A stretch of DNA of 64,000 nt from Aurifilum marmelostoma (GCA_027559495.1 JAMXSV010000018.1:1054001-1118000), one strand, 5' to 3'. Positions 11,589 to 23,659 are shown, numbered from the stretch's first letter. Notes: generated from the letters alone by a model not told the origin. Translations and numbers: made by a program.

Positions 11589-11971
11589 CATCGTGGCGGG
11601 CGGTCACAGGTCTACCGACCAGAATGCGGCAGGGAGACACGCGGGCCATGTTGAGACAGCAGCGTCGGGGCGTCGAGGGATGCCTTTCGTGGCGGCTGAT
11701 GGTTCCGAGCGCTGACCTCAACAGATCCAACACAGCTTCCTGAAGAGGACATGCTCTGCTTCTGTGGGCGATGATGTTTCCCTAAAAGAAGTCGGCCCTG
11801 AGCTCCGGGGATCCACCCCAGAAGCAGCCAGATCGATTGGATGGCTGCAATATCCTCCATGGGCTTTGCGGGTTGGCGGAGGGTGTGTCTGGACATAGAT
11901 GATGACGCCTCATAATAATGGTCACGCAACAATATGAGATCACCTCCATGTGGTTTGGATATGTGAAGCTA

Positions 11972-11977
11972 TATAAA
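11972..11977 (+). promoter_or_regulatory. TATA box of the endoglucanase gene
   Basis: TATAAA, 109 bases before the ATG at 12086, a normal distance for a highly expressed secreted enzyme with a short leader. It is followed by a purine-rich then CT-rich stretch up to the start codon. Confidence 0.5.
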
Positions 11978-12085
11978 GACGGGTGGCAAGAGACAGAAAA
12001 AGGAAATATGTCTTGGCTGGACCAGGCTCGTTGGACCTGATCCTCATCGCTCCTCCTAATTCCCGTCTTCCTCCCTTCCCACAAG

Positions 12086-13464
12086 ATGAAGTCGACCATT
12101 CTCGCCCTCGCGTCCGTCTCAGGCGCCGTCGCCCAGGGCGCTGCCTATGCTCAATGTGGAGGCACAGGGTGGACAGGCGACACGACCTGCGTGTCTGGGT
12201 ATACCTGCACCTATGAGAATGAGTACTATTCTCAGTGCCTTCCCGGCACCGCAACCACAGCAGCCACAACTGCTGCCGCCACGAGCACGACGCTGGCCAC
12301 GAGCACGACGGCAGCGGCCACCACATCGACAACAGCACCGGCTGCCACCTCGACATCCGCGGCCTCGGGAAGCTTCAAGTGGTTTGGTGTGGACGAGTCC
12401 TGTGCCGAGTTTGGTTCCAACGACTATCCGGGAACATGGGGAGTGGACTTTATCTTCCCTGACAACTCCAGCCTTCAGGTAATTAAGAATCCTTCTTCGA
12501 TTTCTTTCTCCATCTACCTGTGTACAATGTCAGACCATCATGATCATATCGCTAATAACATGACATAAAGACACTCCTGGACCAAGGCTTCAACATCTTC
12601 CGCGTACCGTTCGCCATGGAGCGTATGCTCTCCGAGGAGGACCTAACCAGTGCCCTTGCGCCGGCGTATCTCGCAAACTACACAGGCACCATCAACTACA
12701 TCACCTCGAACGGAGGTTGGGCTATCCTCGACCCACACAACTACGGTCGTTTCTACGGCTCAATCATCACCGATACCACATCCTTCGGGACCTTCTGGCA
12801 GAATCTGGCTGGTCAGTTCAAGGATAACGCCAATGTCATCTTTGACACCAACAACGAGTAAGTGACACATTCTCTATAATCAATAAATTCTCAATCTGCC
12901 ATCTCAAAGGCTAATGACCCTCCTTTCCCATTGGGCAGGTATCACGACGAGGACCAGTCTCTCGTCTTCGACATGAACCAGGCGGCTATCAACGGCATCC
13001 GCGCCGCCGGCGCCACATCGCAGTACATCGCGGTCGAGGGCAACTCGTACACGGGCGCCTGGACCTGGACAGAGTACAACACCGACCTCGTCAACCTGAC
13101 CGACTCGGAGAACAAGATCCTGTACGAGATGCACCAGTACCTCGACAGCGACGGCTCCGGGACCAGCGAGGACTGCGTGGACTCGACCATCGGCGTCGAG
13201 CGCGTCACCTCGGCGACCGAGTGGCTGCAGGCGAACGGCAAGGTGGGCATCCTGGGCGAGTTTGCGGGCGGGCCGAACGAGGTGTGCTACGAGGCCATCG
13301 AGGGCATGCTCGACTACCTGCAGGAGAACAGCGATGTCTGGCTGGGCGCGCTGTGGTGGGCTGGTGGTCCATGGTGGGGCGACACTTTCTACGCCTTCGA
13401 GCCTCCATCTGGAGAGGGCTATGTCTACTATGATTCTCTGCTTGAGGAGTATGTTCCTTCTTGA
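12086..13464 (+). CDS. Secreted endo-beta-1,4-glucanase, CBM1 + GH5
   Basis: Three exons: 12086-12478, 12571-12857 and 12939-13464 (401 residues). The introns are 92 and 81 bp; the first has a CTAATAAC branch-type sequence near its 3' end. Order: signal peptide MKSTILALASVSGAVA (1-16); CBM1 cellulose-binding module (about 17-52) with AQCGGTGWTGDTTC and the cysteine pattern ending YYSQCLP; Ala/Thr/Ser linker (about 53-92); GH5 catalytic domain from about 95. Glu227 in FDTNNEYH (codon split by intron 2) is the predicted acid/base and Glu334 in GILGEFAGG the nucleophile. The closest match from memory is the Trichoderma EGII/Cel5A type (GH5 subfamily 5), which cleaves internal bonds of amorphous cellulose outside the cell. 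Confidence 0.95.
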
Positions 13465-13786
13465 GAATGTTCTCTCGCTAGGCCGAGGAATTGGTTTGGT
13501 TGAGATTTCTGGTGGAAAAGGGCTTCGCTTGTACATATTCACTTTCCTCAAAGTAGATATATCCAAAAGTAGATAGAGGGGGACTAGCTCTCATTATGTT
13601 CTCCTCGGTATCTGTCTATTTCTCAGTTATTGCTGTCCCGTCCGTACATTTTCGGAGTCATATTGTTATGGAGTGCTTGAAAAGGTCATGGAATTGCAAC
13701 CACGGACTGTTGATCACTGGAATAAGAGGAGAGCGACTATAATCATCCCTATAGCTGGCACGGATAAATCACTCCTTCCGGCCTTC
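13465..13786. other. Convergent 3' intergenic region
   Basis: About 320 bases between the stops of the endoglucanase and the calpain gene. No gene or repeat was seen. Confidence 0.5.
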
Positions 13787-16505
13787 TTACATGGTTGCAC
13801 CCGCGGGTTCCTTCCCCTGAACAAGATTGGAAGACTCTTCTGCATCGCCTGGCTTGACCAGTGTTATCGCCAGGGCAGGGTCTTGGGAGTAGACTCGGAG
13901 ACAGACAACACAGACGGCGTTCCATCTGTCCTCGTCCTCTTCCTCGGAATCAGAGGACTCGGAATCTGTGTCTGAGTGGTCCTCTTCTTTGTCCTTCTCC
14001 TTCTCGTCCTTGACCTCTTTCTCGTCCTTGACCTCTTTCTCGTCCTTGACCTCTTTCTCGTCCTTCTCATTGTCTTCGTTCTTCTTCTGCTCTACTTCCC
14101 TGGCAGTCGCATCGGTATTTCCAGCGCCCTGACCCTCTTGATGCTCTCCAATCTTTTCACCAGCCGCACTTGGAAGTGCAGCAGTGTTTATGGCATGCGG
14201 AGCAGCCTCTTTCGTGAGTACACGATCAACTCCGCCGTAATCGGTCTTTTCTTGTTCGTCCTTGACCGGCCCTTCCTCTGCATCCTCAAACTGCTCGGTC
14301 TCTCCATCCTGTTCCGGCTTTTTCTCATCACCGTCTTTGGTGATCTTCACATCCACTTCTTTCTTTTCTTCTTGTTCCTTCTTCGATGGGATGTCGACCT
14401 CGACCTCGATCTTGATATTGGCAGACTTCTCTTCCTTCTTACGCTTCCGCGCTTTTTGCTTCTCTGCAGCCTTCTCGGCCTCGATCCTGAGGTCTTCGTC
14501 CGGGATCCCTCCCTTGGCATGCGCGAGGTCGTACTGCATGCCGACCTGCCTCAGCTTCTGCGGGTTCGACTCGGCGGCCTGTTTGACCAGCTTCTGGATG
14601 ACAGGCTCGTCCTTGTCCCTCTCGGCGGTGATCTTGGGCAGCACCTCGTACCGGCCCGGCTCGAGATTGACCTCGCAGCTGACGGAGCGGTTCTCCCAGT
14701 CGTGCACGGGACGGACGCGGCAGATGTATTCGCCTGGAACCTGGTCTTCTCGCCGGAGTAGGAAGTGTAGGCCGAATTTGTACTGGCCTGCTAGGCCTGT
14801 GAAGTACCGGTCGTCCAGCTAGAGTACACCAAAAGAAATCATCAGCCTCATGCCTTGTCCGGCATCGTGCAAGAGTCCAACTTGATAGACTAAATGTAAG
14901 TAAAACGCACCTGTGACAATACGACGACCACTGTTCCGGTCTTCTTCACCTCGATGATGAACGAGGTTCGTGAGTAGCCTGTGATCCAGGATACGTCGCA
15001 GCTTGTCCACTGCTGGATGACTGTCCATTTCTCGTCGAACAGGCGAGTTCGGTGGAGGTACTTGAAGGTCTCCAGCATGTCCTCATAGAGCATCCAGAAC
15101 ACACCGTCGTTCCCGAATTTGTAGTCGAGCTTTTTCAGCCACTTTCGATGTTTCAGTCAGCAGATGGTCACCGCAAAACGGTGAAAGCCAGGAACTTACG
15201 TATGGTGTCCACTCGCTCGACCCATCCGACCACCTTCCATTCCACTCGCCCAGGCCATCGAACGAGCTTCGTTGTCCCCAGGGGTTTCTGCAAACAAACA
15301 TCAATCAGTGAAGGTCTAGCAAACGATTCACGGTAGGCCTCGATATACCTGATCTGGACCAGCCTCACTCTGCCGCCATCCTCATCGACCTCCTCAGTCG
15401 CCCGAAGAATCGAGTATGCATGGCCCAAGACGACCCCAGAGGTCGATTCAGCTGCGCCCAGGGCCGATAGCGCAAAGACAAGGTCGCCATCACTACGCGC
15501 CAGCTCTTTCCACAGCCTGTCTTTGCTCAGCACTCGCTTGTTGGCCAAAGTCGTCGTGACACCACCAGTCATGTCCTCGACGCCCTCGCCGCTCCATCCT
15601 CCAGCGATGGCATTGTAATCTCCGTGCGCCTTGGCATACGCCTTCTCCATCAACGGCAGCCAGGTCTCGTTTGGGTCGGAGCAGTGGCTGAAAAACAGCG
15701 CCTCGGACCCGGTCTGTTCCTGTCGCCGGTACTTGCGCGCCTTGACCCCCGTCGGGTCATAAGTGTCCATGAACTGGCCAAAGTCGCCCGCCGTCAGGTA
15801 CAGGTTGTCGTCGACCACCACGGAGATCCACTCGCCGTCGCGGTGGAAGACAAACCCGTAGACTCCGCACTCCTCATCACGCGCCACGCAGACCTTGTTC
15901 ATCAGGTCCTTTCGGTGGGCGATGGTCGCTACCGCTGCCAGCCACCAGCAGTCGCCATTGCCGCCCTGCTGAATATCCGACGAGGAGAAGCCGTCGATGG
16001 TGAACCTGGGCTCCTGGAAGATCCAGTCGAGGCGGTGAATCGAACCAGGCGAGTAGTACTCGCCCTTCTCGACACCCCTATAATTCCTCCTCGAACGAGA
16101 TCGCGATCCTGCATCTCTATCGGACCCGCTGCCCTCGAGCTGTGGTGGCAACGGCTGGGGCGCATCCTCCTCACGATACTCAAGCCCATCCAGGCAGTTT
16201 CTGTCGCCGTCAAAGTCCGCCTCAATGTCAAAGTCGGCATCGGTGAACTTCTCGTTGGTGCGGTGGCACGTCTGCACAATCTTGGCCACCTTGTCTCTGC
16301 AGTCCTTGGCGGCGGCCTCGTAGCTCTCGGCTGCGTTGCGGGCCGAGGACACACCGCGCGGGTCCGGGTGCTCTGGGAGGAGGCTGGCGTAGAGGAGGCG
16401 CGGGAAGATGGAAGTCACTTTGCTGGGTTTCTTGGTGAAGAACTTGGACCAGAAGTGGTTGATGTCTGCCTGTGGAGACTTTTTGTCCTTGTTGGAGGTG
16501 GACAT
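13787..16505 (-). CDS. Calpain-type cysteine protease
   Basis: Four exons: 16505-15349, 15287-15200, 15141-14911 and 14818-13787 (835 residues). All splice sites are GT-AG and keep frame. The papain-like calpain core is complete: Cys186 in GGNGDCWWLAA, His362 in GHAYSIL, and Asn387 in NPWG, which only appears after removing the first intron. The chain continues with WSDGSSEW and a beta-sandwich-like region (about 440-560) including WILGY-like WITGYSRTSF. The C-terminal 250 residues are highly charged and low in complexity, with three copies of DEKEVK and an acidic run. I see no EF-hand. Start: the ATG at 16505 is preferred over an in-frame ATG at 16658 because it begins a soluble protein. Fungal relatives include PalB-like and other cytosolic calpains; the exact subgroup is undecided. 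Confidence 0.9.
14003..14056. repeat. Three 18-bp coding tandem repeats
   Basis: Three adjacent copies of the 18-base unit CTCGTCCTTGACCTCTTT (plus strand), reading DEKEVK in the calpain's tail, with a partial fourth copy on the right. The unit length is a multiple of three, so copy-number change would not shift frame. Confidence 0.9.
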
Positions 16506-17525
16506 CTTGTATATTATGGGCGAGAACCGGGTAGTACTTGATATTCGGTGGTGGTGAGTACTATTGTTGTGTCTTCGTCGTTTTACAGCATCATCACAGT
16601 ATAAGAGATGTAGCAGGATGAGGAAAAGACTGTTTCCGAATGATGCTGGGTTCACCACCTAGTTCCTATATCTGGCGATGACTATGGTATTATATATTGC
16701 CAATAAATTATGATTCTCTCCCCCCTCATGTTGATATAAACTCGGCACTCAGGTAAGCCCTCCATTCTCTATGGCTTAATAGGCCGTCAGCACACTTGCA
16801 TTAGCGTTTGTATCGTAGGCCTAGGCAGCGCTTATGTGGCGCAAAAGGGGGGCACGGGTTGCCATTCTCCCTCCTCATAATCCAATGGAGAATCCTCATG
16901 CGCATGCACGGTGGGTCGAGCTGAGAATCTCCTCGTCAGAGATCTACAGACGGTCCCTGCCATGAAGCGTGGTGGTAAGGCTAGAAATGTAGCAACGTCT
17001 GGTTTGTGTGCGCGGTATTGCGAGCCAAGGAAGGGAAAAGTGGATTAAGGTGGCGTAGAAGGATTGAGTACCCTGTTATTAGGATAAGACACCTCATGAT
17101 CCTACTCAAAATATCGTAATTACAGCTGTGATGAGGCTCTGCGATGGAATCCGGACTGTCTCTTGTGGATGCTGAGTTGTGCAAGTGTCCAAGATGTTTT
17201 GGTGGTGCTTCAAGTGTGACTCACAACTCTCTTGAAGCAAGCCTCTTCGGAGAGTCTATAGTCCGCGATTATATGCGTGAGCGCCAGGATTGGAAGGATA
17301 ATTAGCGTTTATCACAGCCTTATTGACACGCTGTATGTGAATTCATAATTGGTCTTGTTATTCCTTGCAGCAACAGCCCTTAATAGCCACGACTGTTGTC
17401 ACTTTTCCACAAGTTCCCATCCATATTTGAGTGGTCACTTATGCTATCCTTCCCATATGTACGTTATTGAATGCTCTTCGTGCTGGCTTATTTACACTTC
17501 TCGTTATTACTCGTTATCCTACTCG
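16506..17525. other. Intergenic region, AT-rich, no gene seen
   Basis: About 1.0 kb between the calpain start and the stop of the FAD oxidoreductase. It has only short frames of 60-90 codons without family resemblance. It contains one copy of a 17-base direct repeat (17298-17314) and a related ATTAGCGTTTGTATC near 16799. Confidence 0.45.
17298..17314 (+). repeat. 17-base direct repeat, copy 1
   Basis: ATAATTAGCGTTTATCA, identical to 20143-20159; similarity continues a few bases further (CAGCC versus TAGTC). It lies downstream of the FAD oxidoreductase gene. The 3' half includes TTATCA, a GATA-factor core on the minus strand. Confidence 0.6.
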
Positions 17526-19342
17526 TTACTTGATAAACGACTGCCCCCGAAGCCCAAACGGTTTCTGTGCAGACCTTTCATGCGACTTGATGGTTTCCTC
17601 ATACTCCCCCGTCCTATTATACCCTTGTAGTGCTTGAACTCTCTCTGCCGTGACCACAAACGGCTTCGGCAGAGGTGGATAGGGTGCAACCAGGGACGGA
17701 GCACTCCACTTGACACCTAAGTTATCCAGCACAAGCGGCGTCAAGTGTGCCGTGGCCAGCAGGATCCGCGGCATGCCATGGCCCCCAAATCCTGCGGCGA
17801 TAAAGTGTCCAGCACGGTCAGGGGCGGGCCCGACATAAGGAAACGCGTCAGCCGTTGCGGAGACGACACCCGTCCAGACTCCACCCTCCTGGGCCGGCAG
17901 GGCCAGCTCGCATTCGGTATCGGGAGAGGGCCAGCCCACAACTTCCTCCCTGGGCCAGGCCTTCATGTACGCGGGCACACCTGGCAGGTGCTTGTCGTCT
18001 TCACCGCGTTGCCACCACTCGCGTGGGTACTGGGCGATGACGGTCTTGGCGCCGCCGAGGATGATGGTGTTGTGGGGCGGAGGGAGCTGGAGGTGGTAGT
18101 TCCAGATCTCGTCGTCCCAGTGCTGGGCTCCGGTGTTCTTGATGAAGCCCTCGGGGGCCTTGATGGCTCCGACTGTGCTGACGGAGGGGAAGATCATGTT
18201 TGAATATTCTGGGAGGAGGTGCGATGCCCAGGCATTCTTTTGCATACAGTCTCAAGCATTAGCCATTGTGAATTCGCCGCAAGAGGAAGAAGAGCATGTC
18301 TTGGTGATTACGACAACTTACCGTGGCGTGGATAACGGTCTTGGTCTTGACACTGCCTCTTGGTGTCACCACGGTGATCCAGCCATTCTCGTCTTTCTTT
18401 GATACCTCCAAGGCTGGCGTGTTTGCCTGCAGATTCAGTTTCCCTGTGTCCAGCACAAGTCGAAGGAAAGCATGAACGAATTTATACGGCCAACTATGAT
18501 ATACAGTCAGTAACAAGTACCAAGGTAAGCCTGAACAAATTTCAAACTGGCCGGGCGGTCAGATCACTTACACTTGACCGGTCGGATGAACAACAGCTCC
18601 AAGGCAGCCCTTGATCTGTGTGAAGCTCTCCGCCTCCTTTGGATCCTCAATGAGCCTGCAATCACGAATCACCTCACCATCTTTGCCGTGGTCCTTCACA
18701 AAGGCTTCATAGTTCCCCTTCAGCCGTTTCCACTCTCCTTCGGTCATGGCCGCGTCAAACGTCTCCCCGAATCTCAACGAGACTTCCTCCGTCAGGCCCT
18801 CCTCGGCCATAAGTGCCTTGAATGCGTCCAGATGGGCCATCTCATGCCTGATCAGCGCCAGTCCGCCGTCGGGTCCGAAACGCTGGGACCAGGAGATATA
18901 CCGTGAGTAGGCGTGAGGTCGAAGCTGACCGCCTGGAGGAAGCAGTCAATAGCTGTTCTTGGAGCGAGAATCTTGGCTCGTGTGCATAGCACTCATATGA
19001 GATGCCTCACCATTCCTGCCCGTCGCACCGCCGCAAATATCCCGTGCCTCCAACATCAGCATCTGGGGGGTAGTGCCATCTTTGACAGTATGCTGAGCAA
19101 TCATTGTCAGAGTTTGTTTCCTCTCTTCAATCTGGCAAGCAAGAGTTGTTTGTCTACCCGAGAAGTGAGGCAACACGTACCTTGTGCAGCCAGTAAGCTG
19201 TAGAAGCCCCCGTATAGCCACTGCCGACAATGACGATATCTGTCTCTGTTGGAAGGTCCGGTGTCGATCTAAAGTCTTTGAGAGTCGAGTTGGCAGCCTC
19301 AATCCAGTAGGCCTTGGATGGGTTTGCGGTCGGGAGAACCAT
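17526..19342 (-). CDS. FAD-dependent oxidoreductase (DAO family)
   Basis: Five exons: 19342-19181, 19092-19011, 18932-18572, 18493-18322 and 18236-17526 (495 residues). The N-terminal dinucleotide-binding fold shows IVIVGSGYTGASTAYWL at about 36-52, then LEARDICGGATGRNGGQLRPH, the second FAD-contacting motif usual in this family, formed across an intron. VHPTGQVWPYKFVHAFL follows, again across an intron, and a C-terminal GFGGHGMPRI close to the FAD site. This is the D-amino-acid-oxidase/glycine-oxidase-like fold; fungal relatives oxidise amines or amino acids. The substrate is unknown. For exon 2 the acceptor is CTCAG before the His codon at 19092; the nearer AAAG acceptor gives an early stop. 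No peroxisomal SKL end is seen (it ends QSFIK). Confidence 0.85.
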
Positions 19343-20258
19343 CTTGTCGTTATGGTTGTGAATTATCGTGTAGAATTTGGATTGTCTCCTCTAAACGCAG
19401 CCGTCTTCTTGGGTCGAAGTATGTATGTAGCGTGTCATTTAATAGGGTGAACGAACACCGGCAAAGTCGTGAAATTCGAGTGGGTCCAGATCGCGAGACG
19501 CCCAAATTTAGTCAATTATGATATATAAAGTATTCTGAAGCCACGGAAGTCACCGCCCCCGGGATGTCCTGGTCGTATGGTTCTCGAACGTATTCAGAAA
19601 GTAAGCAATAGGCTTTTGGATAAACGCCTTACGTCGCTCGCATGGGGCGACGATGGCCTCATCGTGTGGGGAGAATAAGCTCTGTAGCCACAGCGGCACT
19701 GATCTTGGGGCCTCCACCGCTACCCCGGAGGGATGTTCCCGCGCCACTGAGCCGGCCCGCCAAACACATTAAATGGCAGAGAGGAGGGCTGCAGTCAGTC
19801 TACCCGGTTGTCTGCCCATCTAATGCCGGTGGCTTTTGCCTGTAAGCCCTGCAGGTTAGCCTGCGCGTCAGCTAAGGCCCACAGCGGCCAGATAAGATAT
19901 ACCGGCCCGGTTTCTCACAAGATGGATGATCCCCTGGAGGCTCGAGAGCCGCCGAGGTCGGGGGCAAGACAGGCAGACAGTTATGATTTGCTGTTGTTAT
20001 GACATGCTGCACATAACGATGCACGTGAGGAATCATATCTAAACAGCAACATCTAGATTACACGTTGCAGCGTGATAATAGCATGAAGTCGGATTTCCTT
20101 GGAGCAAGGTCTGCTGCAGCATACTTGTACATAGTATGCATAATAATTAGCGTTTATCATAGTCATACTCAAGAGGTGAAAACTGCACATCTCTGGTCGT
20201 AAATTCAATATGTTGTGTCATTATTACCTCGGTAAATAACTATCAATTCATTCACATT
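19343..20258. other. Promoter region of the FAD oxidoreductase
   Basis: About 0.9 kb between the FAD oxidoreductase start and the transporter stop. No coding frame is supported. AGATAAGATA at 19890-19899 contains a consensus GATA-factor site, and copy 2 of the 17-base repeat contains another GATA core, so nitrogen-type regulation is conceivable but unproven. Confidence 0.4.
20143..20159 (+). repeat. 17-base direct repeat, copy 2
   Basis: Exact second copy of the sequence at 17298-17314, in the same orientation, 2.8 kb away, upstream of the FAD oxidoreductase. Confidence 0.6.
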
Positions 20259-22026
20259 TCATGCTGCATCGTCAACCGCCTTGCTCTCTCCCTTGGCCGG
20301 ATCCTCGATCGCATCGATATCAATCTCAGCAGGCGCCTCCGGCACCAATTTAATCAACATGACCATGCAAGGGATGACCAAAGCCAGAACACCACAGTTG
20401 ACGTAAAATGGTCGCCGAGGATCGCTGCCGGTCATGGAGTTGATCGCATACGAGACAGCCTGGCCTGCCGTCTCAAAGGCTCGGAACAAACCACCTGTTC
20501 TGGCGCTCGACTTGACGTCGGTCGAGAAGGTCCCCAAGATCCAGTAGAGGGACAGCTGCGTCCAGTAACCCGTGGTGAAGATGATGAGGTAAGGGACATA
20601 GGCCTCTGCCCATCGCTTCCCGTCCAGCACGTAGTCAAGAGCCGCCTCGGCTGTGCCGAACTTGCTGTACTCGATGCCGATCCAGATGAAGCATGCGATC
20701 TGGGGAATGACCCACAGGATGAAGGCCATCCAGGCACGCTGGGACTGAGACCATCGCTTTGTGTCGAGAAGCTTGCCGTAAGCCATGACCATCATGATGG
20801 TGATGATGGGCACAATGAGAGTCGACATGGCGCGGGCGCGGACAGAGAAGTGCAGAGACAGGTATGTTCCCATGGTTCCGCCATAGAAGAAGGAGTAGAA
20901 CGCAGGGATGAACACAAGCCACGTCTTTCTCCGTTGCGCATGCAGCCAGAGCGCCCTAAACTCCCCCTTCCACGTCACAGTACCAGTCGACGGCACGCGG
21001 GTCCCGTCTCTCCGGCGCACTTTCCTCGTAGGCGAGAGCAAGAAGGCCCAGAAGACTCCCGTGCACTCAAACCCTACGAAGATGAGGTAGGTCGCCCACG
21101 CAATCCCACCGGCCGATGAAGACGAATAGTTGCTCGCAAAGTTGATGGCGCCGCCGATGACACTTCCCGAGTTGCGCATGGCCGACCAGATTCCGAGGTA
21201 GAGGCCTCGGTCGTCAGGGTGAGGATACGACAGCATGGCTGTGGTCTCGCCCACGTATAGGAAACCGCTGGTGAGGCCGCCCAGGATCGTCGAGAAGAGC
21301 AGGTACCAGTTGACCGAGTATTTGGCGCTCACGTAGTAGGAGGATCCGGTCAATGGAAAGGTCACCGCTGCGATGAAGCAGCTCCATTTGATCCCGAGCT
21401 TGTTGATGAGGGGACCGCCCATGAGGGTGACGAGGCATCCAGAGGCATAGTTGAGAGCGCTGGCCAGGTTACTGAGGTATGCTTTTAGGAGTTAGCACCC
21501 TATTCCTGGGCCATAAGACTATATCAAGATTGACGGATTGCAGAGAGGGAATGCCACTCGATGATCACGAGACTGATATTATTATTTGAGACACTTACGT
21601 GAAGAAAGGCCTCCACCGCCCAAATTCGAGATTGCATCAGACATCGCAGGGCCAACAAACGAAATCGCACCGAACCTGTTTCATTGGGTACTCATGTGTA
21701 AGTTTTAGGTTTTCATCCCCGTGCAAGAAGAGGCTCTCCCGCAGCTAATGGAGTCGCCCAATGGGAGGCTGCGTTGAGAAAGGCTGGATGGTTCGACAGC
21801 CTCACTATGACAGAGGTCTGAGATACACGTACAGGATCATCTGAAACAGTACTCCGCGAAAGAATTTGGTGAACTTGCCACTGGACAAGTAGACGGCGTC
21901 AACGTCGATTACTTCGGTCGCCATGTTCGAGTCCACCCTCGAGATGGTCTGCTGCTCGCCGCCTTTGCCGCTGACATCGCCTCCCTTGTCGCTGTCAACG
22001 ACAGCGACCTTGTCCTGGGAGTCCAT
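20259..22026 (-). CDS. UNC93-like major-facilitator-type membrane transporter
   Basis: Three exons: 22026-21827, 21675-21599 and 21481-20259 (499 residues). An acidic cytosolic N-terminus of about 55 residues precedes the first membrane segment (GVLFQMILYVFGAISFVG), which is rebuilt across intron 1. About ten further hydrophobic segments follow, including NYASGCLVTLMGGPL, LGGLTSGFLYVGE, RGLYLGIWSAMRNSGSVIGG and VPYLIIFTTGYW. The sequence GxMxNxGxxIGG and overall layout fit the fungal UNC93/DUF895 branch of the MFS fold. The substrate is unknown. For exon 3 the acceptor is AAAAG at 21482, which gives SSPYLSNLASALNY; the nearer CTCAG breaks the frame. It lies beside, and on the same strand as, the FAD oxidoreductase. 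Confidence 0.85.
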
Positions 22027-23659
22027 GCTGGCTGCTGTGCCCGAGAAGTGATGTTGTATGTGTAGGGGGCAGAGTTGCTTGCTGCTGCTGCAGAAGAAGA
22101 GGAGAAAGAAATCCCACGAGAAAGATGGAAAGGCAATGGTGGGATTTTGGTTCCATTCATATGAAAACCGAGCGCCCACTCCGGAATTGTGTAAACACAC
22201 ATCCACCCCCGTGCGGGGGTCAGTGACATTCGGGCTTCATGACAACCATTAATTCCTGATTGGTGCTGGCCTCTGTCATGTTCCATTGAATAAGGAGATA
22301 GGCAGATTGCTCCACCGATCTGTACCATAATATGCTGAGGCAGTGCCTAAAAATGCCCACAGAGTTTATCCTAGACGCTCGGCCAGGGTGCTGCTCCTAT
22401 GTTCCTGCAGGGGGCCAGAGAAGATGGATGCGCGTGACCAAATACGCGACAAGTAAGTATATCGGCATGCCTGGACCGGCCCGCAGCCATAACACTACCC
22501 GGTCTGATAACGATACTCGGTATCCCGACCACCTTGAAGGGAGATATTGTATTTTAAGATACTAATCAAGCTTCGAGAGGCATGTTACGTGTAACCAGAC
22601 TATATCTTTCATGCGATACTATCTATCAAGATAGCACCTAAAATCTAATCAACATTCCATAGATGAAGAACTCACCGCGGTGCCTGGACAAGGCGAGAAC
22701 CTGCGATGGCGATCCGGTGCCACCCATGCGTATCATACTTATGTTCGTGATTGCCATGGAGAAATACTCATCCTATCACGAATACTATCGAAAGGAGATA
22801 CGCAAAGGAGATACGAGGTATTGTGGGCGAGGAGGCAAATAAATATAATCCCGATCTGGACAGTCTCTCCGAGTTCAGAGGGGTTGGCTGCGAAAGCCAC
22901 CCTTCTAGCTCATTGCTTTACGACTGCATTTGATATGTTACTTTGGAATGCTAGCCAGGACATCATGATGTTGTTACATACTTCCAATTTGTTGTAGAGA
23001 GCTTTGGGTCGTGCTTTGCCTGGCTGCCGACGTCTCTTCGTGTGGAGAATATCGCTCACTGACAGCTAATTCTTCCACATGGTCTTGCGACTCCACGACG
23101 GGGAACTGGGAATCGAGTGACCGCTGGCTCACGCGCGAGCCCTCTGGAGAATGGAGTTCCTGTTCACGGCCCTCGAGAACAGACATATGGAAGAGCACGT
23201 GAACAACGCACAGCCTTGAATCGAGCAGCATGTCAGAATGCAAGTGATTTACATTCCGCAGTCACTCCAGTAATCTCATGAAGATTATGTGTCTATCAGT
23301 CAGCCAAAGGACTGTCAAGGTGCTAGCTACACCACGTCGTCATTGAGGAAGACGGATCCGCTTCACCTGTGAGAGTGTCACGTGGCTCGGCAAACGGTGA
23401 CAGTGTATTATATGTAAATAACCAGACAAATACCCCATAATTATGACCTACCAGTCACCCTTGACTCTACGTTTATAGACGAGCAATGAATACTTAAAAC
23501 CGCGAACGAGAAATGTTTGACCTCTCTAGACTCGGGAAAACTCAACAACTGTGAATGCCATTGATTAATCCAATACCATTGGAACAGGAAACAATCAATA
23601 AGTTGTCTGGAGCGTAATCAATAAGTCATCGACTACAACAAGACTACTAACTACCTGGT
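22027..23659. other. AT-rich intergenic stretch, no gene seen
   Basis: About 1.6 kb upstream of the transporter and of the first orphan paralogue. All frames are short (105 codons at most) and unlike known families. Base composition becomes visibly richer in A and T towards 23.4-23.6 kb. It may include degraded mobile DNA, but no terminal repeats or transposase fragments were recognised. Confidence 0.4.

Larger units (their letters stand above)
8472..12085. other. 3.6-kb region upstream of two divergent secreted-protein genes
   Basis: This region lies between the CAP gene (transcribed left) and the endoglucanase gene (transcribed right), so it contains both promoters. No frame above 130 codons carries recognisable sequence. 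It includes the CTT microsatellite and candidate promoter elements listed separately. I see no RNA gene or transposon ends. Confidence 0.5.

Noticed and set aside
12904..13566. 220-codon minus-strand frame
   Set aside because: Antisense to endoglucanase exon 3.
15624..16541. 305-codon plus-strand frame
   Set aside because: Antisense shadow of calpain exon 1, which has all catalytic motifs on the minus strand.
19070..19092. Alternative acceptor AAAG for exon 2 of the FAD oxidoreductase
   Set aside because: It leads to an in-frame stop within a few codons; the CTCAG acceptor 13 bases earlier keeps frame and restores the family motif.
21470..21490. Alternative acceptor CTCAG for exon 3 of the transporter
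   Set aside because: It breaks the reading frame; AAAAG upstream gives the correct phase and a continuous membrane segment.
23276..23420. CRISPR-like or phage-like features
   Set aside because: No regularly spaced repeats anywhere; the intron-containing genes show this is eukaryotic DNA.
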